A stretch of 64,000 nucleotides of DNA, taken from Lachnospiraceae bacterium (GTDB taxonomy: Bacteria > Bacillota > Clostridia > Lachnospirales > Lachnospiraceae). The notes beneath the pieces are model-generated. The model was not told the DNA's origin, ran no database searches, and saw nothing but the letters and a program-made list of their open reading frames with translations. The position numbers were made by a program, and so were the translations under genes. Positions 17,176-29,600 of the stretch are shown here, in pieces. Every line of letters begins with the position of its first letter. Position 1 is the first letter of the stretch. The stretch is taken from contig JAKSRP010000003.1 in the NCBI GenBank assembly GCA_024403555.1, positions 1 through 64,000 on the forward strand, given 5' to 3'.

Positions 17176-18534
17176 ATGGCAAAAAGTAAGAGTGTATACT
17201 TTTGCCAGGAATGTGGTTATGAATCCGCGAAATGGATGGGGCAGTGTCCCGCATGCAAAGAGTGGAATACATTTGTAGAAGAACGTATAGAGACAACCAA
17301 AAAGGGAGGGGCTAAGGCGAAGAAAACCGTAGCCTCTCCTATGAACATTATTAAGGTTTCTACAAAAGAAGAAGAGCGAATTCCGACCGGAATCAATGAA
17401 TTAGACCGTGTATTAGGCGGAGGAATCGTAAAAGGTTCCTTATCCTTAGTCGGTGGGGATCCGGGTATTGGCAAGTCCACCCTTCTTCTTCAGGTGTGCC
17501 GCAACCTGGCCAACAAAAATCGAAAAATTTTATATATTTCCGGTGAGGAATCCATGCATCAGATCAAGATGCGCGCATCAAGAATCGGAGAATTTACTGG
17601 AGAATTATTATTACTTTGTGAGACGGATTTAGATGCCATTTGTGATGGAATATTAAAAGCAAAACCAGAATTCTTAGTCATCGATTCCATCCAGACGATG
17701 TATTCCGACTCCGTAAGCTCTGCTGCAGGAAGTGTCAGTCAGGTGCGAGAAGTAACTTCCCGTCTGATGCGTATTGCAAAAGAGCATAATATCGCCATCT
17801 TCATTGTTGGACACGTGACAAAGGAAGGTGTCGTTGCCGGACCAAGAACCTTAGAACATATGGTAGATACCGTTTTATATTTTGAAGGGGATCGTCAGGC
17901 AGTATATCGCATTCTTCGAAGTGTCAAGAACCGTTTTGGATCGACCAACGAAATCGGGGTATTTGAGATGCGTCAGGATGGGCTTTCTGAGGTGGAGAAT
18001 CCATCCCAGATTATGTTAAATGGACGTCCAATCGATGCACCTGGCTCCGTAGTGGTTTGTTCTTTAGAAGGGACAAGGCCGGTTTTGATTGAAATTCAGG
18101 CTTTGGTTTCTCCGACAAACTTTAACATGCCTCGAAGAACCGCAGTGGGAATTGATTATAACAGGGTCAATCTTTTGATGGCCGTTTTAGATAAAAGAGT
18201 AGGGATGCAGCTTGGCGGCTGTGATGCTTATGTAAACTTAGCCGGAGGCATGAAGCTTGGCGAACCTGCCATTGACCTTGGCATTATTATGGCAATCGCT
18301 TCAAGCTATCGCAATGCTCCACTAGCTGCCGACACCATCATTTTCGGTGAAGTTGGATTGGTTGGAGAAATCCGTGGAGTATCTCAGGCAGACCAGAGAA
18401 TCCTTGAAGCAGAAAAGATGGGCTTTAAAACCTGCATTCTGCCAAAAGCGAATTTAGATAATATGCGTATTCAGACCGACATGAAGCTTATTGGTGTGGC
18501 AAATGTTCGTGAGGCATTAGATTGCATTGTGTAA
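17176..18534 (+). CDS. radA: DNA repair protein RadA (Sms)
   Basis: RadA is a RecA-like ATPase that drives branch migration in recombination. The 452-residue protein has an N-terminal zinc finger (C10, C13, C24 and C27), Walker A GGDPGIGKST at 93-102, the RadA-specific KNRFG motif in the middle, and a Lon-protease-like C-terminal domain with GGMKLGEPAIDLGI. Length and domain order are standard. The gene is separated by 8 nt from the upstream orphan and by 65 nt from glnS. Confidence 0.97.
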   Translation: MAKSKSVYFCQECGYESAKWMGQCPACKEWNTFVEERIETTKKGGAKAKKTVASPMNIIKVSTKEEERIPTGINELDRVLGGGIVKGSLSLVGGDPGIGKSTLLLQVCRNLANKNRKILYISGEESMHQIKMRASRIGEFTGELLLLCETDLDAICDGILKAKPEFLVIDSIQTMYSDSVSSAAGSVSQVREVTSRLMRIAKEHNIAIFIVGHVTKEGVVAGPRTLEHMVDTVLYFEGDRQAVYRILRSVKNRFGSTNEIGVFEMRQDGLSEVENPSQIMLNGRPIDAPGSVVVCSLEGTRPVLIEIQALVSPTNFNMPRRTAVGIDYNRVNLLMAVLDKRVGMQLGGCDAYVNLAGGMKLGEPAIDLGIIMAIASSYRNAPLAADTIIFGEVGLVGEIRGVSQADQRILEAEKMGFKTCILPKANLDNMRIQTDMKLIGVANVREALDCIV

Positions 18535-18599
18535 GAAAATGTGGTAAGATTAGCGATATTATGACTAAAAATGACGAATAAGAATCGGGAGGATAAAAA

Positions 18600-20273
18600 A
18601 TGGAAGAAATGATTTCCAAAAACTTTATCGAGCAGATTATCGATAAAGATATCGCAGAGGGAAAATGTCCAAAGGTAGTGACTCGTTTCCCACCAGAACC
18701 AAACGGTTATTTACATATCGGCCATGCGAAGTCCATCATCTTAAACTCCGGACTTGCAAAAAAATATGGCGGAACCTTTAACTTAAGATTTGATGATACA
18801 AACCCAACAAAAGAAAAAACAGAATTTGTTCAGTCTATCGTAGAAGACGTGAAATGGCTTGGAGCAGATTTTGGAGATGAATATTTATATGCTTCTGATT
18901 ACTTTGATCAGATGTACGAATGTGCGATCAAGTTAATCAAGAAGGGCAAGGCTTATGTATGTGACTTAACACCAGAAGAAATCCGCGAATACCGTGGTAC
19001 TTTAACAGAACCTGGCAAGAACAGCCCATACAGAGACCGTTCTGTAGAAGAAAACCTTGCATTGTTTGAAGCTATGAAGAATGGGGAATTTCCAGATGGA
19101 AGCAAAGTACTTCGTGCAAAGATTGATATGAGTGCAGGTAACATCAACATGCGTGACCCAATCATTTACCGTATTGCCCGCATGACTCACCACAACACAG
19201 GGGATAAATGGTGTATCTACCCAATGTACGACTTTGCTCATCCAATTGAAGATGCAGTAGAAGGTGTTACACATTCTATTTGTACTTTAGAATTTGAAGA
19301 TCATCGTCCATTATATGACTGGGTAGCTATTGAATGTGGTTTCAAAAACAGCCCGGACGAAGCTCCAAAGCAGATTGAATTTGCAAAATTATACCTTACC
19401 AATGTAGTAACAGGTAAGAGATATATCAAAAAATTAGTAGAAGATGGCATTGTAGACGGATGGGATGATCCACGTCTTGTATCCATCGCAGCATTAAAAC
19501 GTCGTGGATTTACACCAAGAGCAATCCGTACCTTTATGGAACAGGTTGGTGTATCCAAGAGCCAGAGCTCTGTTGACTATGCAATGCTTGAATACTTCAT
19601 CCGTGATGACTTAAAGCTTGACTGCCCACGTGTGGCTGCAATCTTAGATCCAATCAAGCTTGTAATCACAAACTATCCAGAAGGCGAAACAGAGATGGTA
19701 ACCGTACCAAACAACCAGGAAAATCCTGAACTTGGTTCCCGTGAAGTTCCATTCTCTCGCGAAGTATGGATTGAAAGAGAAGACTTCAAGATTGAAAAAC
19801 CTAGAAAATACCGTCGTTTCTATGTTGGTAACGAAGTACGTCTTATGAATGCATATTTTGTAACATGTACTGGTTATGAAACAGATGAAGATGGCAATGT
19901 TACAACTATTTATGGAACTTACGATCCAGCATCTAAGGGAGGCAATTCTCCAGACGGACGTAAAGTTCGAGGAACTATTCACTGGGTTAACTGTGAAACT
20001 GCAACAGAAGCAGAAGTTCGTCTCTATGAAAATATCGTAGATGAAGAAAAAGGTGTATATAACGAAGAAACTGGTGAGATGAATATCAATCCAAATTCTA
20101 TTCAGGTGATTGAAAAAGCTTACATTGAACCAACTGTTACTTCCTATAAACCAGGTGACAGCTTCCAGTTCTTAAGAACAGGATTCTTTGTAATCGATAC
20201 AAAAGATACGACAGAAGACAAGATGGTATTTAACCGTATTGTAAGCTTAAAGAGTTCCTACAAACCACAGTAA
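18600..20273 (+). CDS. glnS: Glutaminyl-tRNA synthetase
   Basis: It charges tRNA-Gln with glutamine. The 557-residue protein has [15 protein letters not shown] with HIGH at residues 39-42 and the VDGWDDPR segment characteristic of GlnRS/GluRS class Ib enzymes, followed by the two beta-barrel anticodon domains. Where most GlnRS enzymes have the ATP-binding VMSKR loop, this one has VVTGKR at 269-274: Lys273 and Arg274 are kept, and the Met-Ser pair is replaced by Thr-Gly. GGGAGG lies 8 nt before the ATG. Many Clostridia make Gln-tRNA indirectly through GatCAB; a GlnRS in this lineage is usually explained by past transfer. Confidence 0.95.
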   Translation: MEEMISKNFIEQIIDKDIAEGKCPKVVTRFPPEPNGYLHIGHAKSIILNSGLAKKYGGTFNLRFDDTNPTKEKTEFVQSIVEDVKWLGADFGDEYLYASDYFDQMYECAIKLIKKGKAYVCDLTPEEIREYRGTLTEPGKNSPYRDRSVEENLALFEAMKNGEFPDGSKVLRAKIDMSAGNINMRDPIIYRIARMTHHNTGDKWCIYPMYDFAHPIEDAVEGVTHSICTLEFEDHRPLYDWVAIECGFKNSPDEAPKQIEFAKLYLTNVVTGKRYIKKLVEDGIVDGWDDPRLVSIAALKRRGFTPRAIRTFMEQVGVSKSQSSVDYAMLEYFIRDDLKLDCPRVAAILDPIKLVITNYPEGETEMVTVPNNQENPELGSREVPFSREVWIEREDFKIEKPRKYRRFYVGNEVRLMNAYFVTCTGYETDEDGNVTTIYGTYDPASKGGNSPDGRKVRGTIHWVNCETATEAEVRLYENIVDEEKGVYNEETGEMNINPNSIQVIEKAYIEPTVTSYKPGDSFQFLRTGFFVIDTKDTTEDKMVFNRIVSLKSSYKPQ

Positions 20274-20284
20274 TGAATGTTTGG

Positions 20285-20311
20285 GGCGGAATCAGTGATT
20301 CCGCCTCTTTT
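20285..20311 (+). terminator. Intrinsic terminator after glnS
   Basis: GGCGGAATC and GATTCCGCC pair perfectly over 9 bp around the loop AGT, followed by TCTTTT. Confidence 0.85.
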
Positions 20312-20328
20312 GATTGAAGGAGAAACAA

Positions 20329-21492
20329 ATGGTACAGGCAGATCGTTTATCTCATTTTAAGACGGGCATATTTGCTGCTCTCGATGATAAAAAAGAAGAA
20401 TTGATTCGTTCCGGACGAAAAGTATATAACTTATCCATCGGAACACCAGATTTTGCACCATTTCCACATATTATGGAAGCAATGGTAGAGGCAAGCAAGG
20501 ATCCTGAGAATTACAAATATTCTCTTCGTGATTTTCCAGAAACGCTGCAGGCCGTAAAGGATTATTATATGCTTCGATTTGGTGTAGGAATTAAAGAGAA
20601 TGAAATCGTATCCGTTCATGGTTCCCAGGAAGGAATCGGTCACATTTGCATGGCGTTAACCGATGAAGAGGATTATGTGCTCCTTCCGAATCCAGGATAT
20701 CCAATCTTTGAAGCGGGCGCTTATCTTGGTGGTGGAAAACAGTTTTTCTATTCCTTAAAGGCAGAGAATAACTTCTTACCAGATTTTAGTGAAATCCCGG
20801 AAGAAATTGCAAAGAAAGCAAAAGTGCTGATTATTTCCTATCCATATAACCCGGTTTGCTCCGTTGCAGATGATAGCGTATATGAGGAAGCAATTGCATT
20901 TGCTAAAAAATATGACATTTTAGTTATTCACGACAATGCGTACTCTGATATTATTTACGATGGTCGTGTGGGTAAATCTTTCTTATCCTATGAAGGTGCA
21001 AAGGAAATCGGCGTGGAATTCTTCTCTTTATCGAAGTCCTTTAACACAACAGGACTTCGTATTTCCTATTGCGTGGGCAAGAAAGAAGTTGTGGATGCCC
21101 TAAAGCTTCTTCGTTCTCAGATTGATTTTGGTATGCCGACTATGATTCAGAAGGCAGCCGTAGCAGCACTTAGAGGACCACTCGAACCAGTAAAAGAACA
21201 GTGCAAAGAATACGAAAGACGTCGTGATGCATTATGTGGCGGATTTCGTAAAATCGGCTGGAACGTGCCGGACAGCAAGGGAACAATGTTTGTATGGGCA
21301 CCGATTCCGGATAAATTTACGTCGTCTACCGAATTTTGCATGGAACTGATGGACAAGACCGGAATCATTTGCACACCGGGAAGCGCATTTGGAAGCCTTG
21401 GAGAAGGATATGTGCGTATGGCATTAGTAAAACCGGTGGAAGAACTTACTGAAATTGTTTCTATCGTTGATGCGAGTGGATTATTGAAATAA
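20329..21492 (+). CDS. Class I/II PLP-dependent aminotransferase, DapL/AlaT-like
   Basis: A 387-residue fold-type I aminotransferase. The PLP lysine is K236 in SLSKSFNTTGLR. The family motif SIGTPDFAPFPHI lies near the N-terminus, and the substrate-binding segment reads SYPYNPVCSVA, where most relatives have NPxNPTG. The ATG at 20329 follows AAGGAGAA; an upstream TTG is not needed. The overall pattern resembles LL-diaminopimelate or alanine aminotransferases of Firmicutes. The substrate cannot be read from sequence, and no lysine-pathway gene is adjacent. It is monocistronic between the glnS terminator and the groESL operator. Confidence 0.85.
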   Translation: MVQADRLSHFKTGIFAALDDKKEELIRSGRKVYNLSIGTPDFAPFPHIMEAMVEASKDPENYKYSLRDFPETLQAVKDYYMLRFGVGIKENEIVSVHGSQEGIGHICMALTDEEDYVLLPNPGYPIFEAGAYLGGGKQFFYSLKAENNFLPDFSEIPEEIAKKAKVLIISYPYNPVCSVADDSVYEEAIAFAKKYDILVIHDNAYSDIIYDGRVGKSFLSYEGAKEIGVEFFSLSKSFNTTGLRISYCVGKKEVVDALKLLRSQIDFGMPTMIQKAAVAALRGPLEPVKEQCKEYERRRDALCGGFRKIGWNVPDSKGTMFVWAPIPDKFTSSTEFCMELMDKTGIICTPGSAFGSLGEGYVRMALVKPVEELTEIVSIVDASGLLK

Positions 21493-21522
21493 TGTATAAG
21501 TTGCATTTTTACAAAAATTCTA

Positions 21523-21549
21523 CTAGCACTCTGGTTGAAAGAGTGCTAA
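21523..21549 (+). promoter_or_regulatory. CIRCE operator (HrcA-binding site) before groES
   Basis: CTAGCACTC, nine bases, then GAGTGCTAA: this matches the CIRCE inverted repeat in all but the first base. It lies 75 nt before the groES start. It implies heat-shock control by HrcA, whose gene is outside the window. Confidence 0.95.
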
Positions 21550-21624
21550 GATATACAACAGAAAGGCCAATACAACAAATTAATATTTGAAAACATTTAC
21601 TTACATATAAAGGAGATCATTATT

Positions 21625-23569
<1,945 letters not shown>

Positions 23570-23592
23570 ACACACAACGAGCCAAAGTCGTA

Positions 23593-23767
23593 GCAATATC
23601 TGAATTAGAGAAATAAAAAAATCATCCAAAGGAAAGTGCTTGCATTTTCCTGCGGGTGTTTTTTTATTTCTCGTAGGTCAGCAGTAGCTGACCTTGGCGA
23701 CTGTGAACTAGCGAGAGTTTCTGTAAGAAACTCGAGTCTAGACACAGACGACAAATTCAGATATTGC
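23593..23767 (+). repeat. Palindromic element with terminal inverted repeats after groL
   Basis: A 14-bp perfect inverted repeat, GCAATATCTGAATT at 23593-23606 and AATTCAGATATTGC at 23754-23767, encloses three hairpins. The first is the groL terminator. The second is GGTCAGC-AGTA-GCTGACC at 23676-23693. The third is an imperfect hairpin at 23698-23750 whose core is GAGTTTCT-GTA-AGAAACTC. No reading frame is present. The layout resembles a non-coding MITE-like or REP-like repeat, but a structured RNA is also possible. Copy number in the genome would decide. Confidence 0.5.
23608..23672 (+). terminator. Long bidirectional terminator hairpin of groESL
   Basis: GGAAAGTGC pairs with GCATTTTCC, CATCC pairs with GGGTG (23654-23658), and an outer A-rich arm GAGAAATAAAAAAA pairs with TTTTTTTATTTCTC. 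The T run follows the inner stem on the + strand, and the same A/T arm could serve on the - strand. Confidence 0.8.
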
Positions 23768-23826
23768 GTAAGTGCGTAGTGAAGCTTTTATTTTAAAACT
23801 TTTCGCAAAAAATCATTTTTCAACAC

Positions 23827-23855
23827 TTGCCCTATCATTTGAAATCCTTTATACT
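23827..23855 (+). promoter_or_regulatory. Sigma-A promoter of the GutA-like gene
   Basis: TTGCCC at 23827-23832 and TATACT at 23850-23855 are separated by 17 bp. Just downstream, AGATAGAC-TAGC-GTCTAT forms an inverted repeat that could act as an operator or leader hairpin. Confidence 0.75.
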
Positions 23856-23912
23856 AAGTAGATAGACTAGCGTCTATATATCTACACAAACAGATAGAAG
23901 GGAATATAATAT

Positions 23913-24275
23913 ATGAGTACTATTTATGCTAATAAGGTAATCGATATGGGAGTGAATGTGGAGGCATTTATGGATGAAGGTATGTTCATTCTTTTTGGCG
24001 ATATTGTGCCTGACACACTGAAAGACCTTTGTTATATCACTACGATGAATCCTATGACAGGCGAACTTGCTGTAGGACAGAAGCTGATCATTGATGGAGT
24101 AAGCTATGAAATCACAGCAGTAGGTAGTCTTGCGCAGAAGAATCTCTCCGCAATGGGTCACTTAACAATCGTATTTAATGAAGCTGCTGAAGCAGGCCTT
24201 CCAGGAAGCATCTGTGTAGAAGCAAAACCGGTTCCAACATTATTAGTAGGAAGCGAAATCTCAATTGTAGAATAG
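23913..24275 (+). CDS. PTS glucitol/sorbitol IIA-like protein lacking the phosphorylated histidine
   Basis: The 120-residue protein aligns from memory with GutA (EIIA of the glucitol PTS). Shared features are the start IYANKV, the segment DLCYITTMNP-GEL in the place of the E. coli EYCFIHCHGEL, the motif YEITAVGSLAQKNLSAMGHLTIVF, and the late LPGSICVE. The E. coli segment holds the phospho-accepting histidine (H43 by my count); here the corresponding residues are Thr-Thr, so phosphotransfer is not expected. No EIIB or EIIC gene is nearby. It may be a sensor or regulatory relic. A HAD phosphatase follows after a strong hairpin, and the gene has its own promoter. Confidence 0.75.
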   Translation: MSTIYANKVIDMGVNVEAFMDEGMFILFGDIVPDTLKDLCYITTMNPMTGELAVGQKLIIDGVSYEITAVGSLAQKNLSAMGHLTIVFNEAAEAGLPGSICVEAKPVPTLLVGSEISIVE

Positions 24276-24293
24276 AAATCAGAAACAGAGATA

Positions 24294-24326
24294 AAGGAAG
24301 AATTACAATTTGTAATTCTTCCTTTT
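24294..24326 (+). terminator. Probable terminator between the GutA-like and HAD genes
   Basis: AAGGAAGAATTACA and TGTAATTCTTCCTT pair perfectly over 14 bp around ATT. The T run is short (four), so it could be partial and let some transcripts read into the HAD gene 25 nt later. Confidence 0.65.
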
Positions 24327-24350
24327 AAATTCCTCAAAAAGGAGTATTAC

Positions 24351-25001
24351 ATGATCGAAGGAATCATTTTTGACATGGATGGGCTCATGTTCGATACGGA
24401 AAAAGTAGCTCTCAAGGTCTGGCAGCGAATTGCCAGAGAACAAGGGTATGAGATGTCCGATGCTTTTGTCATCGGCATGCTCGGACGAAAACATGAAGAA
24501 ATCACAGAAGATATCAAACGAGAAATCAGTCCTGATTTTGATACGGATCTCGGATGGAAACTAAGAACCGACTATGTAACTGAATGGATTGATGAAGAAG
24601 GAGTCCCATTAAAAGAAGGGCTGCTTGAACTTCTTGCCTATGCAAAAGCCAATGGAATCAAGATGGGAATCGCATCCTCCACTCACGATAAAGTGGTGGC
24701 AGAGTATCTGATAAAAGCAGGCATCGACGAATATTTTGACGGAATTGCATCCGGCTATATGGTAGAAAACGGAAAACCAGCGCCAGATATCTTCCTGCTT
24801 GCCGCAAAACAAATCGGTGTAGCCCCAGAAAGATGTCTCGGGCTAGAAGATGCACCATCCGGAATCCGCGCCGCAAGCGGCGCCGGGATGAAAGTCATCA
24901 TGGTTCCGGATCTATTAAAACCAACGAAAGAAGACTTAAATTTTGTCGATCAGGTAGCCACTACTTTAGCCGATGTAATTGTATGTTTACAAGATTGTTA
25001 A
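24351..25001 (+). CDS. HAD-superfamily hydrolase, beta-phosphoglucomutase-like
   Basis: The 216-residue protein has the nucleophile motif FDMDGLMFDTE (D8 and D10) followed by a helical cap, IASSTHDK (motif II), the lysine in NGKPAPDIF and the acidic GLEDAPSG motif. This is the subfamily I layout with a C1 cap that includes beta-phosphoglucomutases and small sugar-phosphate phosphatases. The substrate is unknown. Position after a sorbitol-IIA-like gene hints at sugar phosphates, but this is context only. AAAGGAG precedes the ATG. Confidence 0.85.
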   Translation: MIEGIIFDMDGLMFDTEKVALKVWQRIAREQGYEMSDAFVIGMLGRKHEEITEDIKREISPDFDTDLGWKLRTDYVTEWIDEEGVPLKEGLLELLAYAKANGIKMGIASSTHDKVVAEYLIKAGIDEYFDGIASGYMVENGKPAPDIFLLAAKQIGVAPERCLGLEDAPSGIRAASGAGMKVIMVPDLLKPTKEDLNFVDQVATTLADVIVCLQDC

Positions 25002-25026
25002 AAATCTGAAACAACAAGGTATTTCG

Positions 25027-25055
25027 TTGACAATAAAAAATCTTTTTGTTATAGT
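25027..25055 (+). promoter_or_regulatory. Strong sigma-A promoter of guaB
   Basis: A consensus TTGACA at 25027-25032, a 17-bp spacer and TATAGT at 25050-25055. The leader to guaB is about 80 nt; I see no guanine-aptamer core in it. Confidence 0.85.
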
Positions 25056-25143
25056 TAATGACAATTCCATTTGAAAAGGAAAAAGAAACTTAAGTAAAAA
25101 TGATAATAAATAACAAGAATTAATTAGAAAGTGAGGAACTCCA

Positions 25144-26601
25144 ATGGGTAGAATTATTGGCGAAGGAATTACATTTGATGACGTATTATTAGTACCACAG
25201 TATTCTGAAGTAATTCCAAACGATGTTAGCTTAAAAACAAGACTTACAAAAGGCATCACACTTAATGTTCCATTTATGAGTGCTTGTATGGACACAGTAA
25301 CAGAACACAGAATGGCGATCGCTATGGCCCGTCAGGGTGGTATCGGTATCATCCACAAGAACATGTCCATTGAACGTCAGGCAGAAGAAGTAGATATGGT
25401 AAAACGTTCTGAGAATGGCGTTATCACAGATCCATTTTCCTTAGCTCCTGAAAATACAATCGCAGAGGCTGATCTTTTAATGGCAAAATACCGCATTTCC
25501 GGTGTTCCTATTACAGAAGAAGGCAAATTAGTTGGTATCATCACAAACCGTGATATCAAATTCGTAGAAGATTTCAACCAGCCAATCAAGAATGCAATGA
25601 CAACTACAGAAGAAGGCTTAATCACTGCAAAAGAAGGCGTTACTTTAGATGAAGCAAAGAAAATCTTAGGTAGAGCAAGAGTTGAAAAACTTCCAATCGT
25701 TGATGATGAAGGCTACTTAAAAGGTCTCATCACAATCAAGGATATCGAAAAACAGATCAAATATCCAAATGCAGCAAAAGATTCTCAGGGAAGACTTCTC
25801 TGTGGTGCAGGCGTAGGTGCTACACCAGATATCATCAAGAGAATTGATGCTTTAGTAGCTGCAAATGTTGACGTAGTTGTTGTAGACTCCGCTCATGGAC
25901 AGTCCGCAAACATCATTCGTACAATCAAGATGATCAAAGAAAAATATCCAGAACTTCAGGTAATCGCAGGTAACGTTGCAACAGCAAGAGGTACAGAAGA
26001 CTTAATTAACGCTGGCGTTGATGCAGTTAAGATCGGTATCGGACCTGGTTCTATCTGTACAACACGTGTCGTTGCAGGTATCGGTGTTCCTCAGATTACA
26101 GCAGTTATGGATGCTTACGAAGTTGCTAAGAGATATGATGTACCAATCATCGCAGATGGTGGTATCAAGTTCTCCGGTGACGTTACAAAAGCAATCGCAG
26201 CAGGCGCATCCGTTTGTATGTTCGGTTCCATGTTAGCAGGCTGTGAAGAATCTCCTGGAGAAACAGAATTATACCAGGGAAGAAAATATAAAGTATATCG
26301 TGGTATGGGATCCATCGCAGCTATGGAAAATGGTTCCAAAGACCGTTACTTCCAGGCAAATGCGAAAAAATTAGTTCCAGAAGGTGTAGAAGGACGAGTA
26401 GCTTACAAAGGAAGCGTAGAAGATGTAATTTATCAGTTAGTTGGTGGTCTTCGTTCCGGTATGGGTTACTGTGGTGCTCCTGATATCAAGACATTACAGG
26501 AAACAGGCGAATTCGTTAAGATTTCTGCAGCATCCTTAAAAGAATCTCATCCACATGATATTCAGATTACAAAAGAAGCTCCTAACTACTCTGTAGGATA
26601 A
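25144..26601 (+). CDS. guaB: Inosine-5'-monophosphate dehydrogenase
   Basis: GuaB oxidises IMP to XMP with NAD+, the committed step to GMP. The 485-residue protein has a TIM barrel interrupted by two CBS domains (about residues 95-205, with [12 protein letters not shown] and [15 protein letters not shown]). The catalytic cysteine is C305 in GPGSICTTR, and the flap and NAD segments [11 protein letters not shown] and YRGMGS follow. Length and numbering match the standard bacterial enzyme. GTGAGGAACTCC lies before the ATG. An exporter gene starts 11 nt after the stop, without a separate promoter that I can see. Confidence 0.98.
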   Translation: MGRIIGEGITFDDVLLVPQYSEVIPNDVSLKTRLTKGITLNVPFMSACMDTVTEHRMAIAMARQGGIGIIHKNMSIERQAEEVDMVKRSENGVITDPFSLAPENTIAEADLLMAKYRISGVPITEEGKLVGIITNRDIKFVEDFNQPIKNAMTTTEEGLITAKEGVTLDEAKKILGRARVEKLPIVDDEGYLKGLITIKDIEKQIKYPNAAKDSQGRLLCGAGVGATPDIIKRIDALVAANVDVVVVDSAHGQSANIIRTIKMIKEKYPELQVIAGNVATARGTEDLINAGVDAVKIGIGPGSICTTRVVAGIGVPQITAVMDAYEVAKRYDVPIIADGGIKFSGDVTKAIAAGASVCMFGSMLAGCEESPGETELYQGRKYKVYRGMGSIAAMENGSKDRYFQANAKKLVPEGVEGRVAYKGSVEDVIYQLVGGLRSGMGYCGAPDIKTLQETGEFVKISAASLKESHPHDIQITKEAPNYSVG

Positions 26602-26612
26602 GGTATAGGTTC

Positions 26613-29600
26613 ATGATAGAAAAATTCAGTGTACGAAAGCCCTTTACCATAATCGTTGCTGTTATTCTGATTCTTATTCTTGGGGGCGTATCTTTTACCA
26701 AGATGCAGACTGACCTCTTGCCGAATATGAACCTTCCATATGTATTAGTTATGACAACTTATGGAGGAGCATCACCGGAAGAAATTGAGATGCGAATTAC
26801 GAAGCCAGTGGAACAGGCAGTAGCAACCGTTGGTGGGTTAGAAAATATGAGTTCCACTTCCAGAGAGAATGTCTCTATGGTAGCGATGGAATTTACCGAT
26901 GATATCAGCATGGATGCAGTAACCCTTGATATCAGAGAAAAGCTTGACCTGATCAAGGCTTATCTGCCGGAAGAAGCAGGGTCTCCAACCATTTTAAAAT
27001 TAAGCATGGATATGATGCCTGTACTCGTAACAGCCATTGACCATGATGAGATGGATGCATCCGAGCTTTCCGAATACGTTGAAAATTCCCTTCAGCCATC
27101 CATTGAATCCGTAGAAGGGGTTGCTTCCGTATCCACAACCGGTCTGGTAGAAGAAAGCATCAATGTTATTATCAACGATAAGAAAATCAAAAAGGTAAAT
27201 CAGAAAGTAAAAGATGCATTAAATGGCAAGTTTGATGAAGCCGAAGATAAACTCAATGAAGCAGACAGCAAGCTCCAGAAGGCAAAAAGTACATTAGACA
27301 GCCAGAGAAGCAAAGCGAATGCACAGATTGCAAAAGCAAAAGGTGCGTTAAATAATGCTCAGCTTTCTATCACAGAAAAAGAAATTCAGATTACAAGTGC
27401 TAAGATGACCTTACAGTCTAAGATTACCGAAGCACAGATGTCTGAAAAACAGTTAGAAGAAGGCATCAAAGTCTTAAAAGAGCAGTTAAAACAGGCAAAA
27501 GACGGACTTGCTCAGCTTGAATCCTATGGCATGGGTGATTCCGAAGAAGCACAGCAGTTAAAAGCTGGCATCAAAACCATGGAAGAAACTCTTGCAGGTT
27601 ATGAAGGCCAGTTAGCAATATTAAAGAAGACCATCAAAGAGCTTAACAAGCAGGTTAAGCAGATGGATTCTGCATTAAAGCAGATCAAAAAAGGCCAGAC
27701 AACGGTCAATGATCAGCTTACTTTAATTGATGAAAAATCCGGTGAAGCATCTGGTGCCATGACAAGTGCAGAAATCCAGCTTGTGACAAATGGAGATAAA
27801 GTAAAATCCGGTCTTGAACAGATTGAAGCACAAAAAGAAGCCGCACTTGCAGCAGCAGATGTAACGAAGACTTTAACTGTTGATACAGTAAAAGCCTTAT
27901 TACAGGCACAGAACTTTGCAATGCCTGCTGGTTATGTAACCGAAGAAGGTGTTGACTATTTAGTTCGAGTTGGTGACGAAGTAACCAGCCAGAAAGAATT
28001 AGAAAACCTCGTACTCATCGATATGGGTATTGACGGCCTTAAGCCAATTAAATTAAAAGATGTTGCTGACGTTGCAGTTGTCAGCACAGAAGGTGATGTT
28101 TACTGTAAGGTAAATGGTAACGAAGGCATCTTAATGACCATTCAGAAGCAGTCTACTTACTCTGCGTCCGATGTTTCCGGAAGAATCGCAGACAAATTAG
28201 ATCAGCTCAAAAAGGACAAAAAAGGTCTCCATTATACAAACCTGATGGATCAGGGTGTATACATTGATCTGATCGTAAATTCTGTTTTAGAAAACCTTAT
28301 TTTAGGTGCAATTTTCGCGATCATCGTATTACTCCTTTTCTTAAAGGATTTACGACCAACCTTAGTTGTAGCATTATCGATTCCGATTTCCGTAGTATTT
28401 GCCATCGTATTGATGTATTTTACCGGAATCACATTAAATATTATTTCCCTCTCCGGTCTTGCACTCGGGGTAGGTATGCTTGTAGATAACTCGATCGTAG
28501 TAATCGAAAACATTTACCGATTAAGACAGGAAGGCATGGATGCAGGAGAAGCTGCCGTAGAAGGTGCTCATGGAGTAGCAGGAGCGATTACCGCTTCCAC
28601 TTTAACAACCGTTTCCGTATTCCTTCCAATTATCTTTACAACAGGGCTTACAAGAGAAATCTTTACCGATATGGCATTAACAATTGGATTTTCCTTAGTA
28701 GCCAGCTTAGTTGTTGCGATTACCGTAGTACCAATGATGGGTGCCGGTCTTTTAGGTAATGTAACACAGAAACAGAATCGAATTATCGATAAAGTAAAAG
28801 ACTTCTATTTAGGAATCATGGGCAAAATCCTCTCTAAGAAGATTATTACCGTACTTCTTGCACTCGTATTATTTGCAGGAAGCATCGCTGGAATTGCCGC
28901 AAAAGGGGTATCCTTATTCCCAACAATGGAAAGCCCACAGATGAACATGACACTTACTATGCCAGAAGGTTCCACGCAGGAAGAGATGGTGGACATGGCC
29001 AATACCGTAGTTGCCAAAGCACTCGAAGTAAAAGATATTGAAACTATTGGTGCTATGCAAAGCGGTGCAAGTGGAATGTCCGTATTAACGGGCGGCGGCT
29101 CAAATGCAAAGAGCGTTTCCATGTATGTTCTCTTAAAAGAAGATAAAAAGAAGACAAATGAGCAGATTAAAGCTGCCATTGAAAAGAAAACAAAAGACTT
29201 TGACTGTGAACTTTCCATCAGCACAAGCACAATGGATATGGGTGCAATGGGTGGATCCGGAGTATCCATTTCTGTTAGAGGAAATGACCTCGATAAGCTT
29301 CGTAATATTGCAGATCAGGTAGCTGGTGTCGTAGAAGAAACCAAAGGAACAGAGAATGTTTCGAACGGCCAGGAAAATACTACTGCAGAAGTTCACATCG
29401 TCGTAGACAAAATGAAAGCAATTAAGAAGGGTCTTACAACTGCTCAGGTTTACCAGGCTGTTGCAATGGAATTAAAAGATGGATCTTCTGCAACAACAGT
29501 TGAGCAGAATGATACTATCCTTGATGTAATTGTTGAACAGAAGAAGAAAGTTACTTCCCGTAAGAAGTTAGAAGAGTTAAAGCTTACAGGAAAAGTAGGA

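Noticed and set aside
19555..19569. VSKSQ in GlnRS as the KMSKS motif
   Set aside because: Position is after the VDGWDDPR segment, where other GlnRS have GVTK; the ATP loop is earlier, at VVTGKR.
26018..26236. 72-codon + strand frame inside guaB
   Set aside because: Out-of-frame overlap with a catalytic region of IMP dehydrogenase; product has no sign of selection.
28805..29269. 154-codon - strand frame inside the RND gene
   Set aside because: Mirror of a well-supported transporter; composition is that of antisense frames.
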